A stretch of DNA of 43,810 bases. Source: an uncultured Oscillospiraceae bacterium (GTDB lineage: Bacteria > Bacillota > Clostridia > Oscillospirales > Oscillospiraceae). The notes beneath the pieces are model-generated. The model had not been told where the DNA came from and made no database searches. It was given only the letters and a program-made list of their open reading frames with translations. This document shows positions 16,120 through 24,600 of this stretch, piece after piece (within the stretch, counting starts at the first letter, position 1; each line of letters opens with the position of its first letter). The stretch lies in assembly GCA_944386975.1 (NCBI GenBank), contig CALXDC010000019.1, positions 1 to 43,810 on the forward strand, in the 5' to 3' direction. The position numbers were made by a program, and so were the translations under genes.

Positions 16120-17297
16120 TCACGTCAAATCTGGATGACATTCGGCGGCGGCTGTCCTTGGAGATCCAAGGGGAGAGCGCCGGGAATGCCGCAGGAGGAG
16201 AGGGGATCAGCCCGGAGGAATGGGAAGCGGCCAGGGTGGAAGGCGGGACCAATGTCTTGCTCTATGGGGTTCCCGGTTCCGGAAAAAGCTGGACAATCGA
16301 GCATGAATACTGTTGTCCCGACAGTGTAACGGAGCGGCTGGTTTTCCATCCGGATTATACAAACGCTGATTTTATCGGGCAGATCCTCCCTGTTGTTGAC
16401 GAGGACAGGCAGGTGAGCTATGCGTTTACGCCGGGGCCGTTTACGGCAATTCTCAGGGACGCCTACACCCATCCGGGGCGGCAGTATCTCCTCATCATTG
16501 AGGAGATCAACCGGGGAAATGCGCCTGCCATTTTCGGCGAGGTGTTTCAGCTGCTTGACAGAACCCTTGAGCGGAAAACCATGGACGGCGTATCCTATCC
16601 TGTCGGGACGAGCGAATACGGCATTACCCATGCAGAAATGGCGAAGAAGATTTATGGAGATCCTGCCCGCAAGGTGCGGATTCCGTCCAACCTTTCCATT
16701 ATTGGGACTATGAATACGTCCGACCAGAATGTCTTCACATTGGATACCGCCTTTCAGCGCAGATGGCGGATGCGCCTGGTTGAAAATACGTTTGATCAGG
16801 TTCGCGCGTCTCTGGCGGAGGCGAGGATCCTCGACACGGAGGTCACATGGCGGACGTTCTGTGAGAAAATCAACAGTGTGATTGTGGGCAACAAAGCGAG
16901 AATGGTCTCTGCCGAGGATAAGCGGATAGGCGTGTATTTTGTCCATGAGAGCGAGCTTTGCTTTGATCCTCAGGCGCAGCCTTCGGAGGGATATGGGACG
17001 ATTTTTGACGAGTACCATGCGCTTTTGGAGCAAGAGGCTGCGCAATCCCTGTCGGAAGACGGGGAGAAGAGATTGGCTGCCATTGGAAAGGCTGTGATGC
17101 ACAACCGCATGTTCCCGGAAAAAGTAATCAAATATCTGTGGGATGACGCATTTCAATTTAATCCGGAGGCCATCTTTGACACCGATACCATGGAGAGTCT
17201 GGAGCAGGTCATCCATACGTTTGTCTATTCCACAGGGCGTGAACGGTTCCAAATTTTCAAGCCTGCCATTCGGGCGGCCCTGTACTCTGACCGGTAG
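16086..17297 (+). CDS. McrB-like AAA+ NTPase of the restriction complex
   Basis: 403 aa. Walker A GVPGSGKS lies near residues 61-68, Walker B LLIIEEINRGN near 134-144, a sensor-like GTMNTSDQ and DTAFQRRW with the arginine-finger region follow. The EEINRG and GTMN motifs are typical of the McrB subgroup of AAA+ proteins, which translocate DNA using GTP. It has no N-terminal DNA-recognition domain of normal McrB size, so recognition probably comes from partner proteins. AGGAGGTGGGAG precedes ATG 16086. It corresponds to R1.LlaJI and BsuMI YdiS. Confidence 0.92.
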   Translation: MSEFSPQAIEVITSNLDDIRRRLSLEIQGESAGNAAGGEGISPEEWEAARVEGGTNVLLYGVPGSGKSWTIEHEYCCPDSVTERLVFHPDYTNADFIGQILPVVDEDRQVSYAFTPGPFTAILRDAYTHPGRQYLLIIEEINRGNAPAIFGEVFQLLDRTLERKTMDGVSYPVGTSEYGITHAEMAKKIYGDPARKVRIPSNLSIIGTMNTSDQNVFTLDTAFQRRWRMRLVENTFDQVRASLAEARILDTEVTWRTFCEKINSVIVGNKARMVSAEDKRIGVYFVHESELCFDPQAQPSEGYGTIFDEYHALLEQEAAQSLSEDGEKRLAAIGKAVMHNRMFPEKVIKYLWDDAFQFNPEAIFDTDTMESLEQVIHTFVYSTGRERFQIFKPAIRAALYSDR

Positions 17298-17335
17298 GGA
17301 TAGCACGGCGCCGGATGAAAGGAGGGGACGGCACC

Positions 17336-18619
17336 ATGGATGGGAAGAGCATCAGGGAACGCTGCCGCGTCAGCAGAGGGGACGAGGCGGACCGCTTTGT
17401 GGGACTGAAAGCGGATACCGGCAATGTGACGGTATCCTTTCCTATGGGCTATCAGCTTCCCGACAACGACGATGAGCTCCGGGCCGACATTCACCATTTG
17501 CTCTATGTGCTTGCGGACTTTCTGAAAGAGGAGCAGGTGATGGAGGAAGCAAGCCGTGCGGCGCTCTGTCCGGTGGCATTCCCGGTGCATGCATATCTGA
17601 AGGTGATCCGCGATTTTTTGCGGAGGAAGCGGTATTATGTGGAAACAGACCGCAAATTCAAAACGGATGTAAAAGGGTATGCTTCATGGCCGCGCACGGC
17701 GCGGGAGCAGAGAGCGCTGGTGCAGAGGAACGGTTCGCTGATTTTCACGAGTATGACGGTTCGGACCGTCACGCCTGATGTGAATAAAAAGGTTACGCAG
17801 ATTCACAGATACTGCATATATGAAGCGTTTGACAAAATGGGGTGGCTGTATGTTCCACATATGCCGGAGAAGCCGGGGCCCCATCCGGGGAACAGGGAAG
17901 CGGTCTATATATTGGAGAAAAAGCTGGCGTCTACCCATAATGATGCAGAGCAGGAGCTGTTTTCCGCGATGATGTCCATGCTCAACTACATGGACGAGCG
18001 GTCGGATAGGAAACAGAATTCCTATGGGACAGAGCATTTTGAGCGGGTGTGGGAGCGCATGATTGACAGGGCCTTCGGTATTGCGGACAAGGAGGCCTAT
18101 TTTCCACGGGCCAGATGGCTGCTTGACTATGGGCCCGGCAGGAGAAAGCGGACGCTGCAGCCGGACACCGTCATGCTTTACAACGGCAATGTCTACGTGT
18201 TGGACGCAAAACTGTACCGGTACGGCTGCAGCGGAAATCCGGATCACCTGCCGGATAGCGCCGACATCAACAAGCAGATTACATATGGAGAGTACATTGA
18301 GCGCACCAAGGGCGTGCCCGGTGCGAGGATATACAATGCGTTTCTCATGCCTTTCAACCGCGCGGACAACATTTTCTGCAAGGCTGGTCCCGAAGGCGAA
18401 CCGATTTTTTGCGTGACGGACGATATCGGGAACATTGGCGAGGCGGTGGGAGATTGGAAGCCGCACCCAAAGCGCTGCGAGAGGGTCCAGGGCATTGTCA
18501 TAGACACCCGGTTTCTCCTGTATCACTATATGGGGATGCCGGAGGAGAAAAAGCGGCTGCTGGCAGAAGCAATCCAGAAGGTCGACGCAAGGGGACCGGT
18601 TCCGGAACCGGCGGAATAG
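17336..18619 (+). CDS. LlaJI/BsuMI-type restriction endonuclease, PD-(D/E)XK family
   Basis: 427 aa. The C-terminal half carries QPDTVMLYNGNVYVLDAKL, that is PD-x12-DAK near residues 275-290, a PD-(D/E)XK nuclease core in the arrangement of the LlaJI restriction family. The N-terminal half (residues 1-170) is of unknown role, probably for contact with the AAA+ subunit. ATG 17336 is used because AAAGGAGGGG ends about 8 bases before it; the in-frame ATG at 17315 lies upstream of that site. It is the last gene of the operon, followed by a strong terminator. By family analogy it cleaves unmethylated DNA with the McrB-like partner. Confidence 0.88.
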   Translation: MDGKSIRERCRVSRGDEADRFVGLKADTGNVTVSFPMGYQLPDNDDELRADIHHLLYVLADFLKEEQVMEEASRAALCPVAFPVHAYLKVIRDFLRRKRYYVETDRKFKTDVKGYASWPRTAREQRALVQRNGSLIFTSMTVRTVTPDVNKKVTQIHRYCIYEAFDKMGWLYVPHMPEKPGPHPGNREAVYILEKKLASTHNDAEQELFSAMMSMLNYMDERSDRKQNSYGTEHFERVWERMIDRAFGIADKEAYFPRARWLLDYGPGRRKRTLQPDTVMLYNGNVYVLDAKLYRYGCSGNPDHLPDSADINKQITYGEYIERTKGVPGARIYNAFLMPFNRADNIFCKAGPEGEPIFCVTDDIGNIGEAVGDWKPHPKRCERVQGIVIDTRFLLYHYMGMPEEKKRLLAEAIQKVDARGPVPEPAE

Positions 18620-18683
18620 CGCCTCATAGAATCGGCGGCGGTTTGGGCAGCGGAAGCCCCCGCCGCCGGAATAGTTAAAAACA

Positions 18684-18730
18684 ACAGGGGCGTCTGTGTC
18701 CATCATCCGGCACAGACGTCCCTGTTTTTG
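18684..18730. terminator. Bidirectional terminator between the R-M operon and the sugar operon
   Basis: Arms 18684-18698 and 18711-18725 (ACAGGG-x-CGTCTGTG and complement) with a 12-base loop. A T-run follows on the plus strand and a GTTGTTTTT tract on the minus strand. Confidence 0.88.
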
Positions 18731-18766
18731 GTAAAAGATTGGTGTGCGTCCGCCTGCGGGGCGCTT

Positions 18767-19828
18767 TCACGCCTGCTTTTCCCAGCCCGCCCGGATTTTC
18801 CAGTCCAGCTCCTCAAAGGGCCGCAGGCCGCTGAGAGCGTCGTAGGCCTCCACGCAGCAGGCCCCGGCGGCCGCCGCGTAGCGGAGACAGGCGTCTATGG
18901 GAAGATCATCCATCCGGGCCTTCAAGAAGGCGGCGATGCTGGTGTCCCCCGCGCCGGTGGCGGAGAGCACACGGCTGGGCTTGTAGCTTCGCTCAAACCG
19001 CTCGGTAGCGCCGTCGGTGAAGTAGAGCCCCGGCGCGCCGCACTTGATCAGCAGATTCCGGGCTCCCATGGCCAGCACCCGCTCCGCCAGGGGGCGGATG
19101 TCGGCCTCCACCTGGAGCACGGCGGTCACGTCCCCGCCGCCGGCGCGGCGGAGCCAGTCGTTGTACCGGGGCCGGTCCGCCATGAAGCACAGCTCCTCCG
19201 CGCTGGGGACGAAGTAGTCCACGTAGGGGAGAACCTTTTGCAAGATGGCCTCCCAGTCCGCTCTTCCTGCCTCCGAGTCCGGGTCCACCGCCGCCATGTC
19301 CAGGGAGGTGGTGAGCCCCATTCCCTTCACCCGGCGGAAAAGCTCCGCCAGCTCCTCTCCGCCGCCGGCGTACATGTGCCGCATGATGGGGGGATAGCCG
19401 AAGTGGAAGAAGTCCGCCCCGGCGATCTTGGCGAAGTCTAAGTCCGAGGCCCGGAAGGTGTCGTTGGCGCCGGGGTTGTGGAGGAAGATCCGATCGGTGC
19501 CCGGGGGGGCGATGACGATGGAGTAGGAGGTGCTGCTGTCGGGAGAGACGATCATGCCTTCCGCCGCGCCGTATTCCGCCAGGCGCTCCAGTACCAGACG
19601 GCCGAAGGCGTCGTCCCCCACCTTGCCCATCAGCGCCACGTCCGCCCCCAGAAGCTTCAATGCGAGACCGGTGTTGGCCACGGCCCCGCCGGTGTTCAGC
19701 TGAACGCCTTCCATCTGCACCAGCTTACCGGGGGACAGGAGCTTTCCGAGGGGTTGAGGATTCCCGGCGGGGAACACCGGGGTGATGTCCAGACAGATGT
19801 GACCCGCCACAATGATCTTTCCCGCCAC
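18767..19828 (-). CDS. PfkB family carbohydrate kinase
   Basis: 353 aa ribokinase-fold sugar kinase. The N-terminal substrate-site motif is GGAVANTGLALKLLG; the C-terminal catalytic motif is SATGAGDTSIAAFL with the base Asp. The start begins MAGKIIVAGHICLDITP, as is usual. It lies six bases downstream of the aldolase gene in one operon with the isomerase. PfkB kinases with aldolase neighbours usually make a ketose phosphate that the aldolase cleaves; the sugar is not readable from sequence. It ends near a bidirectional terminator. Confidence 0.92.
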   Translation of the reverse strand: MAGKIIVAGHICLDITPVFPAGNPQPLGKLLSPGKLVQMEGVQLNTGGAVANTGLALKLLGADVALMGKVGDDAFGRLVLERLAEYGAAEGMIVSPDSSTSYSIVIAPPGTDRIFLHNPGANDTFRASDLDFAKIAGADFFHFGYPPIMRHMYAGGGEELAELFRRVKGMGLTTSLDMAAVDPDSEAGRADWEAILQKVLPYVDYFVPSAEELCFMADRPRYNDWLRRAGGGDVTAVLQVEADIRPLAERVLAMGARNLLIKCGAPGLYFTDGATERFERSYKPSRVLSATGAGDTSIAAFLKARMDDLPIDACLRYAAAAGACCVEAYDALSGLRPFEELDWKIRAGWEKQA

Positions 19829-19834
19829 GGACGC

Positions 19835-20668
19835 TCACCCCCTGCCTGCGCTGCCGAACACCCGCATTTTCTTCATGGTCTCCTGCTTCACCGCCTCGGT
19901 GATCTCGTTCTGGAGGTCGGTGAGCCCCCGGCCCGCCTGCCAGCTGTCATGGGCTGCCTGGGCCGCCGCGCAGTTGATGTCGGTAAAAATGTTGATCTTG
20001 GCGATGCCGTTGGCCACACAGTTTCGGAAGTCCTCGTCGGTAAGGCCGCTGCCCCCGTGGAGCACCAGGGGGGTGGGGACCATTTGGGCGATCCGGGCCA
20101 GCCGCTGGATATCCAGCCTGGGCTTCTCCTTATAGGCGCCGTGGGCGGTGCCGATGGCCACCGCCAGGGCGTCCACCCCGGTGCGATGGACAAAGTCCAG
20201 GGCCTCCTCCGGCTGGGTGTAGATGCTGTCGTCCCCGGTGGAGGACTCGTTGGCCCCCACGTGGCCCAGCTCTCCCTCCACGGATGCGCCGAAGAGACGG
20301 GCAATCTTCACCATCTGGGCCACCCGGCTGATGTTGCTTTCATAGCTGTCGGTGGAGCAGTCGTACATGATGGAGGAAAACCCCAGCTTCAGGGCCTCCA
20401 GGATCTTCTCCTCCGTAAGGCCGTGGTCATAGTGGAGGACCACCGGCACGGAGGCCTTTTGAGCCATGGGCAGGAGGAAGTAGGTGAGCTCCTCCAGGCT
20501 GGCGTAGGGAAGGAGGACCTCCGCTGTGCCGATGATGACGGGGCTCTTGAGCTCCTCCGCCGCCGCCAGAACGCCCTTGGCCATCTCCAGATTCACGGTG
20601 TTGAAGAGCCCCACGCCGTAGCGTTTCGCCTGGGCGTCCTTCAGCACCTCACGCAGAGTGACAAGCAT
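19835..20668 (-). CDS. Class II (zinc) fructose-bisphosphate aldolase family protein
   Basis: 277 aa. Zinc ligands and substrate motifs of the class II family are present: VVLHYDHG (first His), VEGELGHVG, the GTAHGAYK segment, LHGGSGL and KINIFTDIN. It cleaves a ketose phosphate to glycerone phosphate plus an aldehyde. Length fits the FbaA/GatY/IolJ group, and the genuine substrate could be a tagatose, fructose or deoxy-sugar derivative. It sits between the isomerase gene (20 bases upstream) and the kinase gene (6 bases downstream). Confidence 0.93.
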   Translation of the reverse strand: MLVTLREVLKDAQAKRYGVGLFNTVNLEMAKGVLAAAEELKSPVIIGTAEVLLPYASLEELTYFLLPMAQKASVPVVLHYDHGLTEEKILEALKLGFSSIMYDCSTDSYESNISRVAQMVKIARLFGASVEGELGHVGANESSTGDDSIYTQPEEALDFVHRTGVDALAVAIGTAHGAYKEKPRLDIQRLARIAQMVPTPLVLHGGSGLTDEDFRNCVANGIAKINIFTDINCAAAQAAHDSWQAGRGLTDLQNEITEAVKQETMKKMRVFGSAGRG

Positions 20669-20688
20669 GTTCCGTTCCCTCCGTTCTC

Positions 20689-21723
20689 TTACGCCAGGCC
20701 CATCAGGAGATTCATCACATACATCTCCAGGGCCTCAAAGTCCCGGTTCTCCACGCACTTTTTCTGAAAGTCGTAGTCGAACCGCTCCACCTTCTCCTCC
20801 AGTGCCTTGAAGACGTTCAGGCTGTTCTCCAGGTGCCTGTAGCTGTCGGCGTCCCGGGTGGTGCGCATGGCCTTCACATCCAGGCCCACATACTCCCCAC
20901 GGCTGCCGTAGCCGTTCTCCTTCAGCACCTTCACCTGGTTGAAGGCGGCCCGCAGATTCTCCACGCCGAAGCTCTTGTCCTGGTCGTAGCGGATGCCGTT
21001 CTGGTCGTTGAGGTGGACGGTCATCAGCTTGCCCATGGCCATGGCAAAGCCGATCTCATGGGCGGGATCGAGGCCCGCCAGGATGGCATGGGCGCTCTCC
21101 AGGTTGCCGCCCACTCGGGCGGGATCGATGGTGGCGGCGGAGATGGCCATGACGTGTCCGATGGTGCCGCAGATGCTCCGGTCGATGGGCTCGTTGGGCT
21201 TGGGCTCGATGCAGATGCGGACCTTGGGATCGTACTCCAGCATCTTGTTGATGGCCTCGATGAGCATCCTGGTGGCCCACACCGGGGACTTGCTCTCGGC
21301 ACAGAGGGTGCCCTCCCGGGCCAGCCACAGCACCACAAGGTCGGTGCCCAGCTCCTTGGCGATGTCGATGGAGCGGTAGGCCCGCCACATGGCGTACTCC
21401 CGATCCTCGGCGGAGGTGCTCATGAAGCCGCCGTCCTGGGTGTGGGGGTCCATCCACAGCCGGGGGGCCACGAACTCCGCCTTCAGGCCGTACTTGTCCA
21501 GCACCTTCTTCAGCTCCCGGGCTTTTTCGCGGATCTCCTCCTCGGTGTAGTCGTTGATGTTGGGCACCGCGTCGTCGTCGTGGAACTGGACGGCGGAGAA
21601 GCCCAGCTCGGCAAACTTTTTGAATTTTTCCTCCAGGGGGATGGTCTGGCGGGTGGCGGGGCCGTAGGAGTCGGCTCCCTCGTGGACGTTCCAGGGGCCT
21701 ACGGAAAACTTGAACTTGGTCAT
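20689..21723 (-). CDS. Xylose-isomerase-like TIM-barrel sugar isomerase
   Basis: 344 aa. Motifs of the actinobacterial-type xylose isomerase are visible: CIEPKPNEP (metal Glu), VGGNLESAHA (Glu and His of the second site), VHLNDQNGIRYDQDKSFG (metal Asp residues) and GLDVKAMRTT, the last Asp ligand. N-terminal HEGAD and the FHDDD stretch match the substrate-binding region. It is slightly shorter than xylA enzymes, so it may act on another aldose. GAAAGGACC precedes the ATG. First gene of the operon, divergent from the AraC gene. Confidence 0.85.
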   Translation of the reverse strand: MTKFKFSVGPWNVHEGADSYGPATRQTIPLEEKFKKFAELGFSAVQFHDDDAVPNINDYTEEEIREKARELKKVLDKYGLKAEFVAPRLWMDPHTQDGGFMSTSAEDREYAMWRAYRSIDIAKELGTDLVVLWLAREGTLCAESKSPVWATRMLIEAINKMLEYDPKVRICIEPKPNEPIDRSICGTIGHVMAISAATIDPARVGGNLESAHAILAGLDPAHEIGFAMAMGKLMTVHLNDQNGIRYDQDKSFGVENLRAAFNQVKVLKENGYGSRGEYVGLDVKAMRTTRDADSYRHLENSLNVFKALEEKVERFDYDFQKKCVENRDFEALEMYVMNLLMGLA

Positions 21724-21929
21724 GATATCGGTCCTTTCTGTCGTAAGTTTTGCGTTTGTCCGGGTTTCAAAGCGCCGTCAGAGGTGACGCCGGATGGGAG
21801 AGGCGGATGCCCTTCATCCCGTTTGGCTAAGGAGGGGGCATCACAGGGGTCCTGCATTTACTATAGACCATCAGCGGAGTGGATGCCCGGATAAATTTAT
21901 GGTCGCAATAGGACAAATTCACTTTTTTA

Positions 21930-21959
21930 TTTACAAAGCCCAAGGAATCTTTGTATACT
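21930..21959 (+). promoter_or_regulatory. Promoter of the AraC-type gene
   Basis: TTTACA (21930-21935), 18 bp, TATACT (21954-21959), 30 bases before the AraC-type start. CTATAGACC occurs at 21861-21869 and again at 21963-21971, a possible regulator site flanking the divergent promoters. On the minus strand TATAGT overlapping the first copy may be the -10 of the sugar operon. Confidence 0.65.
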
Positions 21960-21988
21960 TTCTATAGACCGATGGGGAGGTGACCGCG

Positions 21989-22966
21989 ATGCAGGAGGAA
22001 TTTGAGGTGATCTCCGGCGGGAGTGCGGAGTATAAGGTGTTTCTCATCAGCCTGCTCTACCGCACGCCCCACGTCCACAAGGAGATGGAGGTATGTCTGT
22101 TGTTGGAGGGGCGGGTGCGGCTTCTTACAAGGAACCGGTCCGCTGTCTATGAGGCCGGCAGCATCTGGGTGGTGAACTCCTTTGAGAGCCACGAGCTGGT
22201 CGCCGACCGCCCGGCCCTGATTCTGTCTCTGCAGATTGCGCCCTCCTTTTTCTCTGCAGTCTTTCCCCAGATGGAGAACATGGAGTTCTCCCTTCCGCCT
22301 CCCGGTCCGGCGGCTGAACCCCGGCTGGAGAAGGAATTTCTGGAGATTGCCCGTGCCTATTTCTCTGGGGAGGAGAGGGCGCCGCTGCGGTGTGCCGGGC
22401 GAATTTTCCTGTTTTTTGAGGCGCTTTTGGAGCGGATGCCCTGCCGCCGGGTGTCGGAGCAGGAGCGGCAGAGCTCCCTGAACCGGGCCCGGCGTGTCCG
22501 GGCCATCACCAGCTATATTGACCGCCGCTATACGGAGAAGCTGCTGCTCACCGATCTGGCCCGGGAGCTGGGCCTCTCCATGAGCTATCTCTCCGCCTTT
22601 TTCAAATCCGTTTTCGGCATGTCCTTTCAGTCCTATGTGATGAAGCTGCGCTGTGAGAAGGCGCGGCGGCTATTACTGCTGACAGAGTTCTCCCTGCTGG
22701 ATATCAGCGTTGCCTGTGGCTTTTCAGACCTGAAATACTTCAACAGGGGATTTGCCCGGCAGTTCGGCTGTTCTCCCCGGCAGTACCGGCTGGATTTTCA
22801 GAAGGAGGGAGCGGCTCAGCAGCAGGAGTCCATGCGCACCGCCCAGGAATTTCTCTCCCCGGCCGCCAGCCGGGCCGCGCTGGAGAAGTATCTGGACCAT
22901 GGCGGGAAAAAGCCTGAGCGCCGGGGCGGCGTTGTCTGTGAAAAAGGGAGAGATCAACAAAAGTGA
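21989..22966 (+). CDS. AraC family transcriptional regulator
   Basis: 325 aa. The N-terminal cupin-like sugar-sensing region spans about residues 1-150 (HVHKEMEVCLLLEGRVRLL). The C-terminal double HTH (residues about 165-265) includes LLTDLARELGLSMSYLSAFF, FGMSFQSYVMKLRCEKA and the AraC signature DISVACGFSDLKYFNRGF-ARQFG. ATG 21989 follows GGGGAGGTGA; the in-frame GTG at 21980 lies within that site. An unusual polar tail of about 60 residues follows the HTH. The divergent isomerase/aldolase/kinase operon is its likely target. Confidence 0.92.
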   Translation: MQEEFEVISGGSAEYKVFLISLLYRTPHVHKEMEVCLLLEGRVRLLTRNRSAVYEAGSIWVVNSFESHELVADRPALILSLQIAPSFFSAVFPQMENMEFSLPPPGPAAEPRLEKEFLEIARAYFSGEERAPLRCAGRIFLFFEALLERMPCRRVSEQERQSSLNRARRVRAITSYIDRRYTEKLLLTDLARELGLSMSYLSAFFKSVFGMSFQSYVMKLRCEKARRLLLLTEFSLLDISVACGFSDLKYFNRGFARQFGCSPRQYRLDFQKEGAAQQQESMRTAQEFLSPAASRAALEKYLDHGGKKPERRGGVVCEKGRDQQK

Positions 22967-22999
22967 GCCCGAAAACAACGGTTTTCGGGCTCACTTTTT
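22959..22999. terminator. Bidirectional terminator between the AraC gene and the retron
   Basis: An 18-bp perfect stem, arms 22959-22976 and 22981-22998, loop AACG, T-run on both strands. The AraC stop codon lies inside the stem. Confidence 0.92.
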
Positions 23000-23054
23000 G
23001 CGCAGATGATGGGAACGGGAGGGACGGCAGATATTTCTGTGCAGGCGTCCGGCC

Positions 23055-24101
23055 TCACAGGTAATAGACCGGCCACGCGATGCCGTCCAACTCCCGCAGG
23101 AAGCGCTCCCCCTCCTCCGGCTCGATCATCCGGACGTAATAGGCCTTGCCGTACAGGTACTCCCGGTAGTTGACGCACTTGGCGGCATGGATGTTTTGGA
23201 GGTGGGTGAACACGCCGAATTTTCTGCAGAAGTGGATCTCCTGCCGCAGAGCGCGCTTGAACTTCCGGGGAATGCGGACGGAGCCGTTCTGGACGGTCAG
23301 GCCCGTTATCCTCTTGGGCTGGCCGGGGCGAAAGTAGGCGGTCTTCCGGCGGTTTCCCGAATATCCATGCCGCTGGAGAACGTCGTGTACGGCGGGCTCC
23401 AGCCGGTCCAGGGCGGTATCGGAGGAAAAGGTGAGGTCGTCTGCATAGCGGGAGTAGACCGCGCCGTGCTGTCCGGCCAATGCGGCCAGCTCCTCGTCAA
23501 CAGGAGAGAAAATGAGGTTGGCCAGAGAGGGGCTGGTAGGCGCCCCCTGGGGAAGAACATCCCGATGGCAGCAGAGCTGCGCCAGGGCGGCGGATGCGGA
23601 CTTCGAATACCCCGCCCGGGCAAACACCCGGACCACGGCGTCAAGGGGAATGGAGGGGAAAAAATCCTCAATATCCATGCACAGCACATAATCGTGATGG
23701 GCGTGGAGCAGGGCGTTGGTTTTGATGGACCGGCTTTTGACGAACCCATGGGCGTGTGGGGAGACCGGCAGCTGCGAAAGGATATGCTGGGCAATCCAGC
23801 GCTGCCTGGATTTCAGGGGCAGGCTGGGCGCGGTAATTTCCCGGAGCTTTCCCCGCTGATGGAGAAAGAAAACGTGGTACGCCTGCTGGCGGATCTGATC
23901 CAGCTGTAGCACCTTGCGCACATGGCGGCTGTCAAACAAAACCGGCAGGCCGCTGCGCAGCAACGTCCGGGCATAGCCGACACAGCGTGAGATTTCTTCC
24001 TCCGAGCGTCCCCGGGCCTTCATTTCCGTTTGGAGATTGCCGAGATACGCGGCCATCTGCAAGGCGTCCACGGCATCCATCCCTCCATTCATCCTCGACA
24101 T
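23055..24101 (-). CDS. Retron reverse transcriptase
   Basis: 348 aa RT that makes msDNA from the neighbouring msr-msd RNA. The motifs are CMDIEDFFPSI (first catalytic Asp), LPQGAPTSPSLANL (183-196), YSRYADDLTFSS with YADD at 219-222, the retron-specific NAxxH (NALLH, 129-133) and an ITG (265-267) in the place of the retron VTG motif. No maturase or endonuclease domain follows, so it is not a group II intron protein. ATG 24101 is chosen; TTG 24107 and ATGs 3 and 7 codons further in are alternatives. The start lies immediately after the a2 repeat of the RNA. Last gene of the operon. Confidence 0.95.
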   Translation of the reverse strand: MSRMNGGMDAVDALQMAAYLGNLQTEMKARGRSEEEISRCVGYARTLLRSGLPVLFDSRHVRKVLQLDQIRQQAYHVFFLHQRGKLREITAPSLPLKSRQRWIAQHILSQLPVSPHAHGFVKSRSIKTNALLHAHHDYVLCMDIEDFFPSIPLDAVVRVFARAGYSKSASAALAQLCCHRDVLPQGAPTSPSLANLIFSPVDEELAALAGQHGAVYSRYADDLTFSSDTALDRLEPAVHDVLQRHGYSGNRRKTAYFRPGQPKRITGLTVQNGSVRIPRKFKRALRQEIHFCRKFGVFTHLQNIHAAKCVNYREYLYGKAYYVRMIEPEEGERFLRELDGIAWPVYYL

Positions 24102-24105
24102 GCTC

Positions 24106-24271
24106 AAAAAGCTCCAAACCCGTTACGATATCCTCTCTACTGCGGCGCTCCTCTGGTGGGTGACCGCCTGGGCGAGTGAATGCAATGAGGGAGCGCAGGC
24201 GGTCAGCCACCCGAGTTAGTGCCGTTTGGTTCCGGAGCGAATCCACTCCTGGCTAACGGGCTTGGAGCTTT
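24106..24271 (-). ncRNA. Retron msr-msd RNA
   Basis: Between the winged-helix gene and the RT gene. Inverted repeats a1 (24254-24271) and a2 (24108-24125) match at 17 of 18 positions. Directly after a1 on the minus strand comes TTAGC, as in known retrons, where the G (24253) would be the 2'-branching guanosine. A short GGAG/CTCC hairpin follows (msr). The msd has a long stem, 24155-24170 with 24196-24211 (15 of 16 paired) and a 25-base loop. This gives a template for roughly 100 nt or less of msDNA. Ends are estimates. Confidence 0.9.
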
Positions 24272-24282
24272 ATTGAGTTTTC

Positions 24283-24600
24283 TTAATCCAGCCACCCGGC
24301 CTCCGGGATGTATGGCTGCGTCCAATCAAATGCGTCCGGCGCCGCGGCGGCGGGACGCTCGGCGGAGGCCCGGTAGAACGCAAGAGGCACCCGGGCGGAC
24401 TTTCCTGTTTCCGACAGGCGAAGGCCTTCCGGCGTGGGGATCAGGTATCCCTCCGTCAGAAGCTGCTCCAACCGGTCCAGCAAAAAGGAGCGGGGACAGT
24501 GGAGACGCCGCGAGAGGGTGAAATCATCCATCGCTCCGTGCAGGGCAATCATATCCAGGATCAGAAGATCCAGCAGATTCTCACTGTCATGTACTGCCAT
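24283..24600 (-). CDS. Winged-helix protein of the retron operon
   Basis: 105 aa. LDLLILDMIALHGAMDDFTLSRRL, then FLLDRLEQLLTEGYLIPTPEGLRLSETGKS, reads as a helix-turn-helix with a beta wing. The tail is acidic and aromatic-rich (DWTQPYIPEAGWLD). ATG 24600 follows AAGGAG and overlaps the end of the PRTase-like gene by 14 bases, so the two are probably made in fixed ratio. In type III retrons, as I recall the published classification, a winged-helix protein accompanies a PRTase. It may bind msDNA or hold the effector inactive. Confidence 0.8.
   Translation of the reverse strand: MAVHDSENLLDLLILDMIALHGAMDDFTLSRRLHCPRSFLLDRLEQLLTEGYLIPTPEGLRLSETGKSARVPLAFYRASAERPAAAAPDAFDWTQPYIPEAGWLD

Noticed and set aside
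18631-18668. G+C-rich hairpin after the restriction nuclease as terminator
   Set aside because: No T-run; the real terminator lies just downstream at 18684-18730.
23055-24101. Group II intron or diversity-generating retroelement reverse transcriptase
   Set aside because: No maturase, HNH or template/variable repeat; NAxxH, YADD and a1/a2 RNA repeats support a retron.
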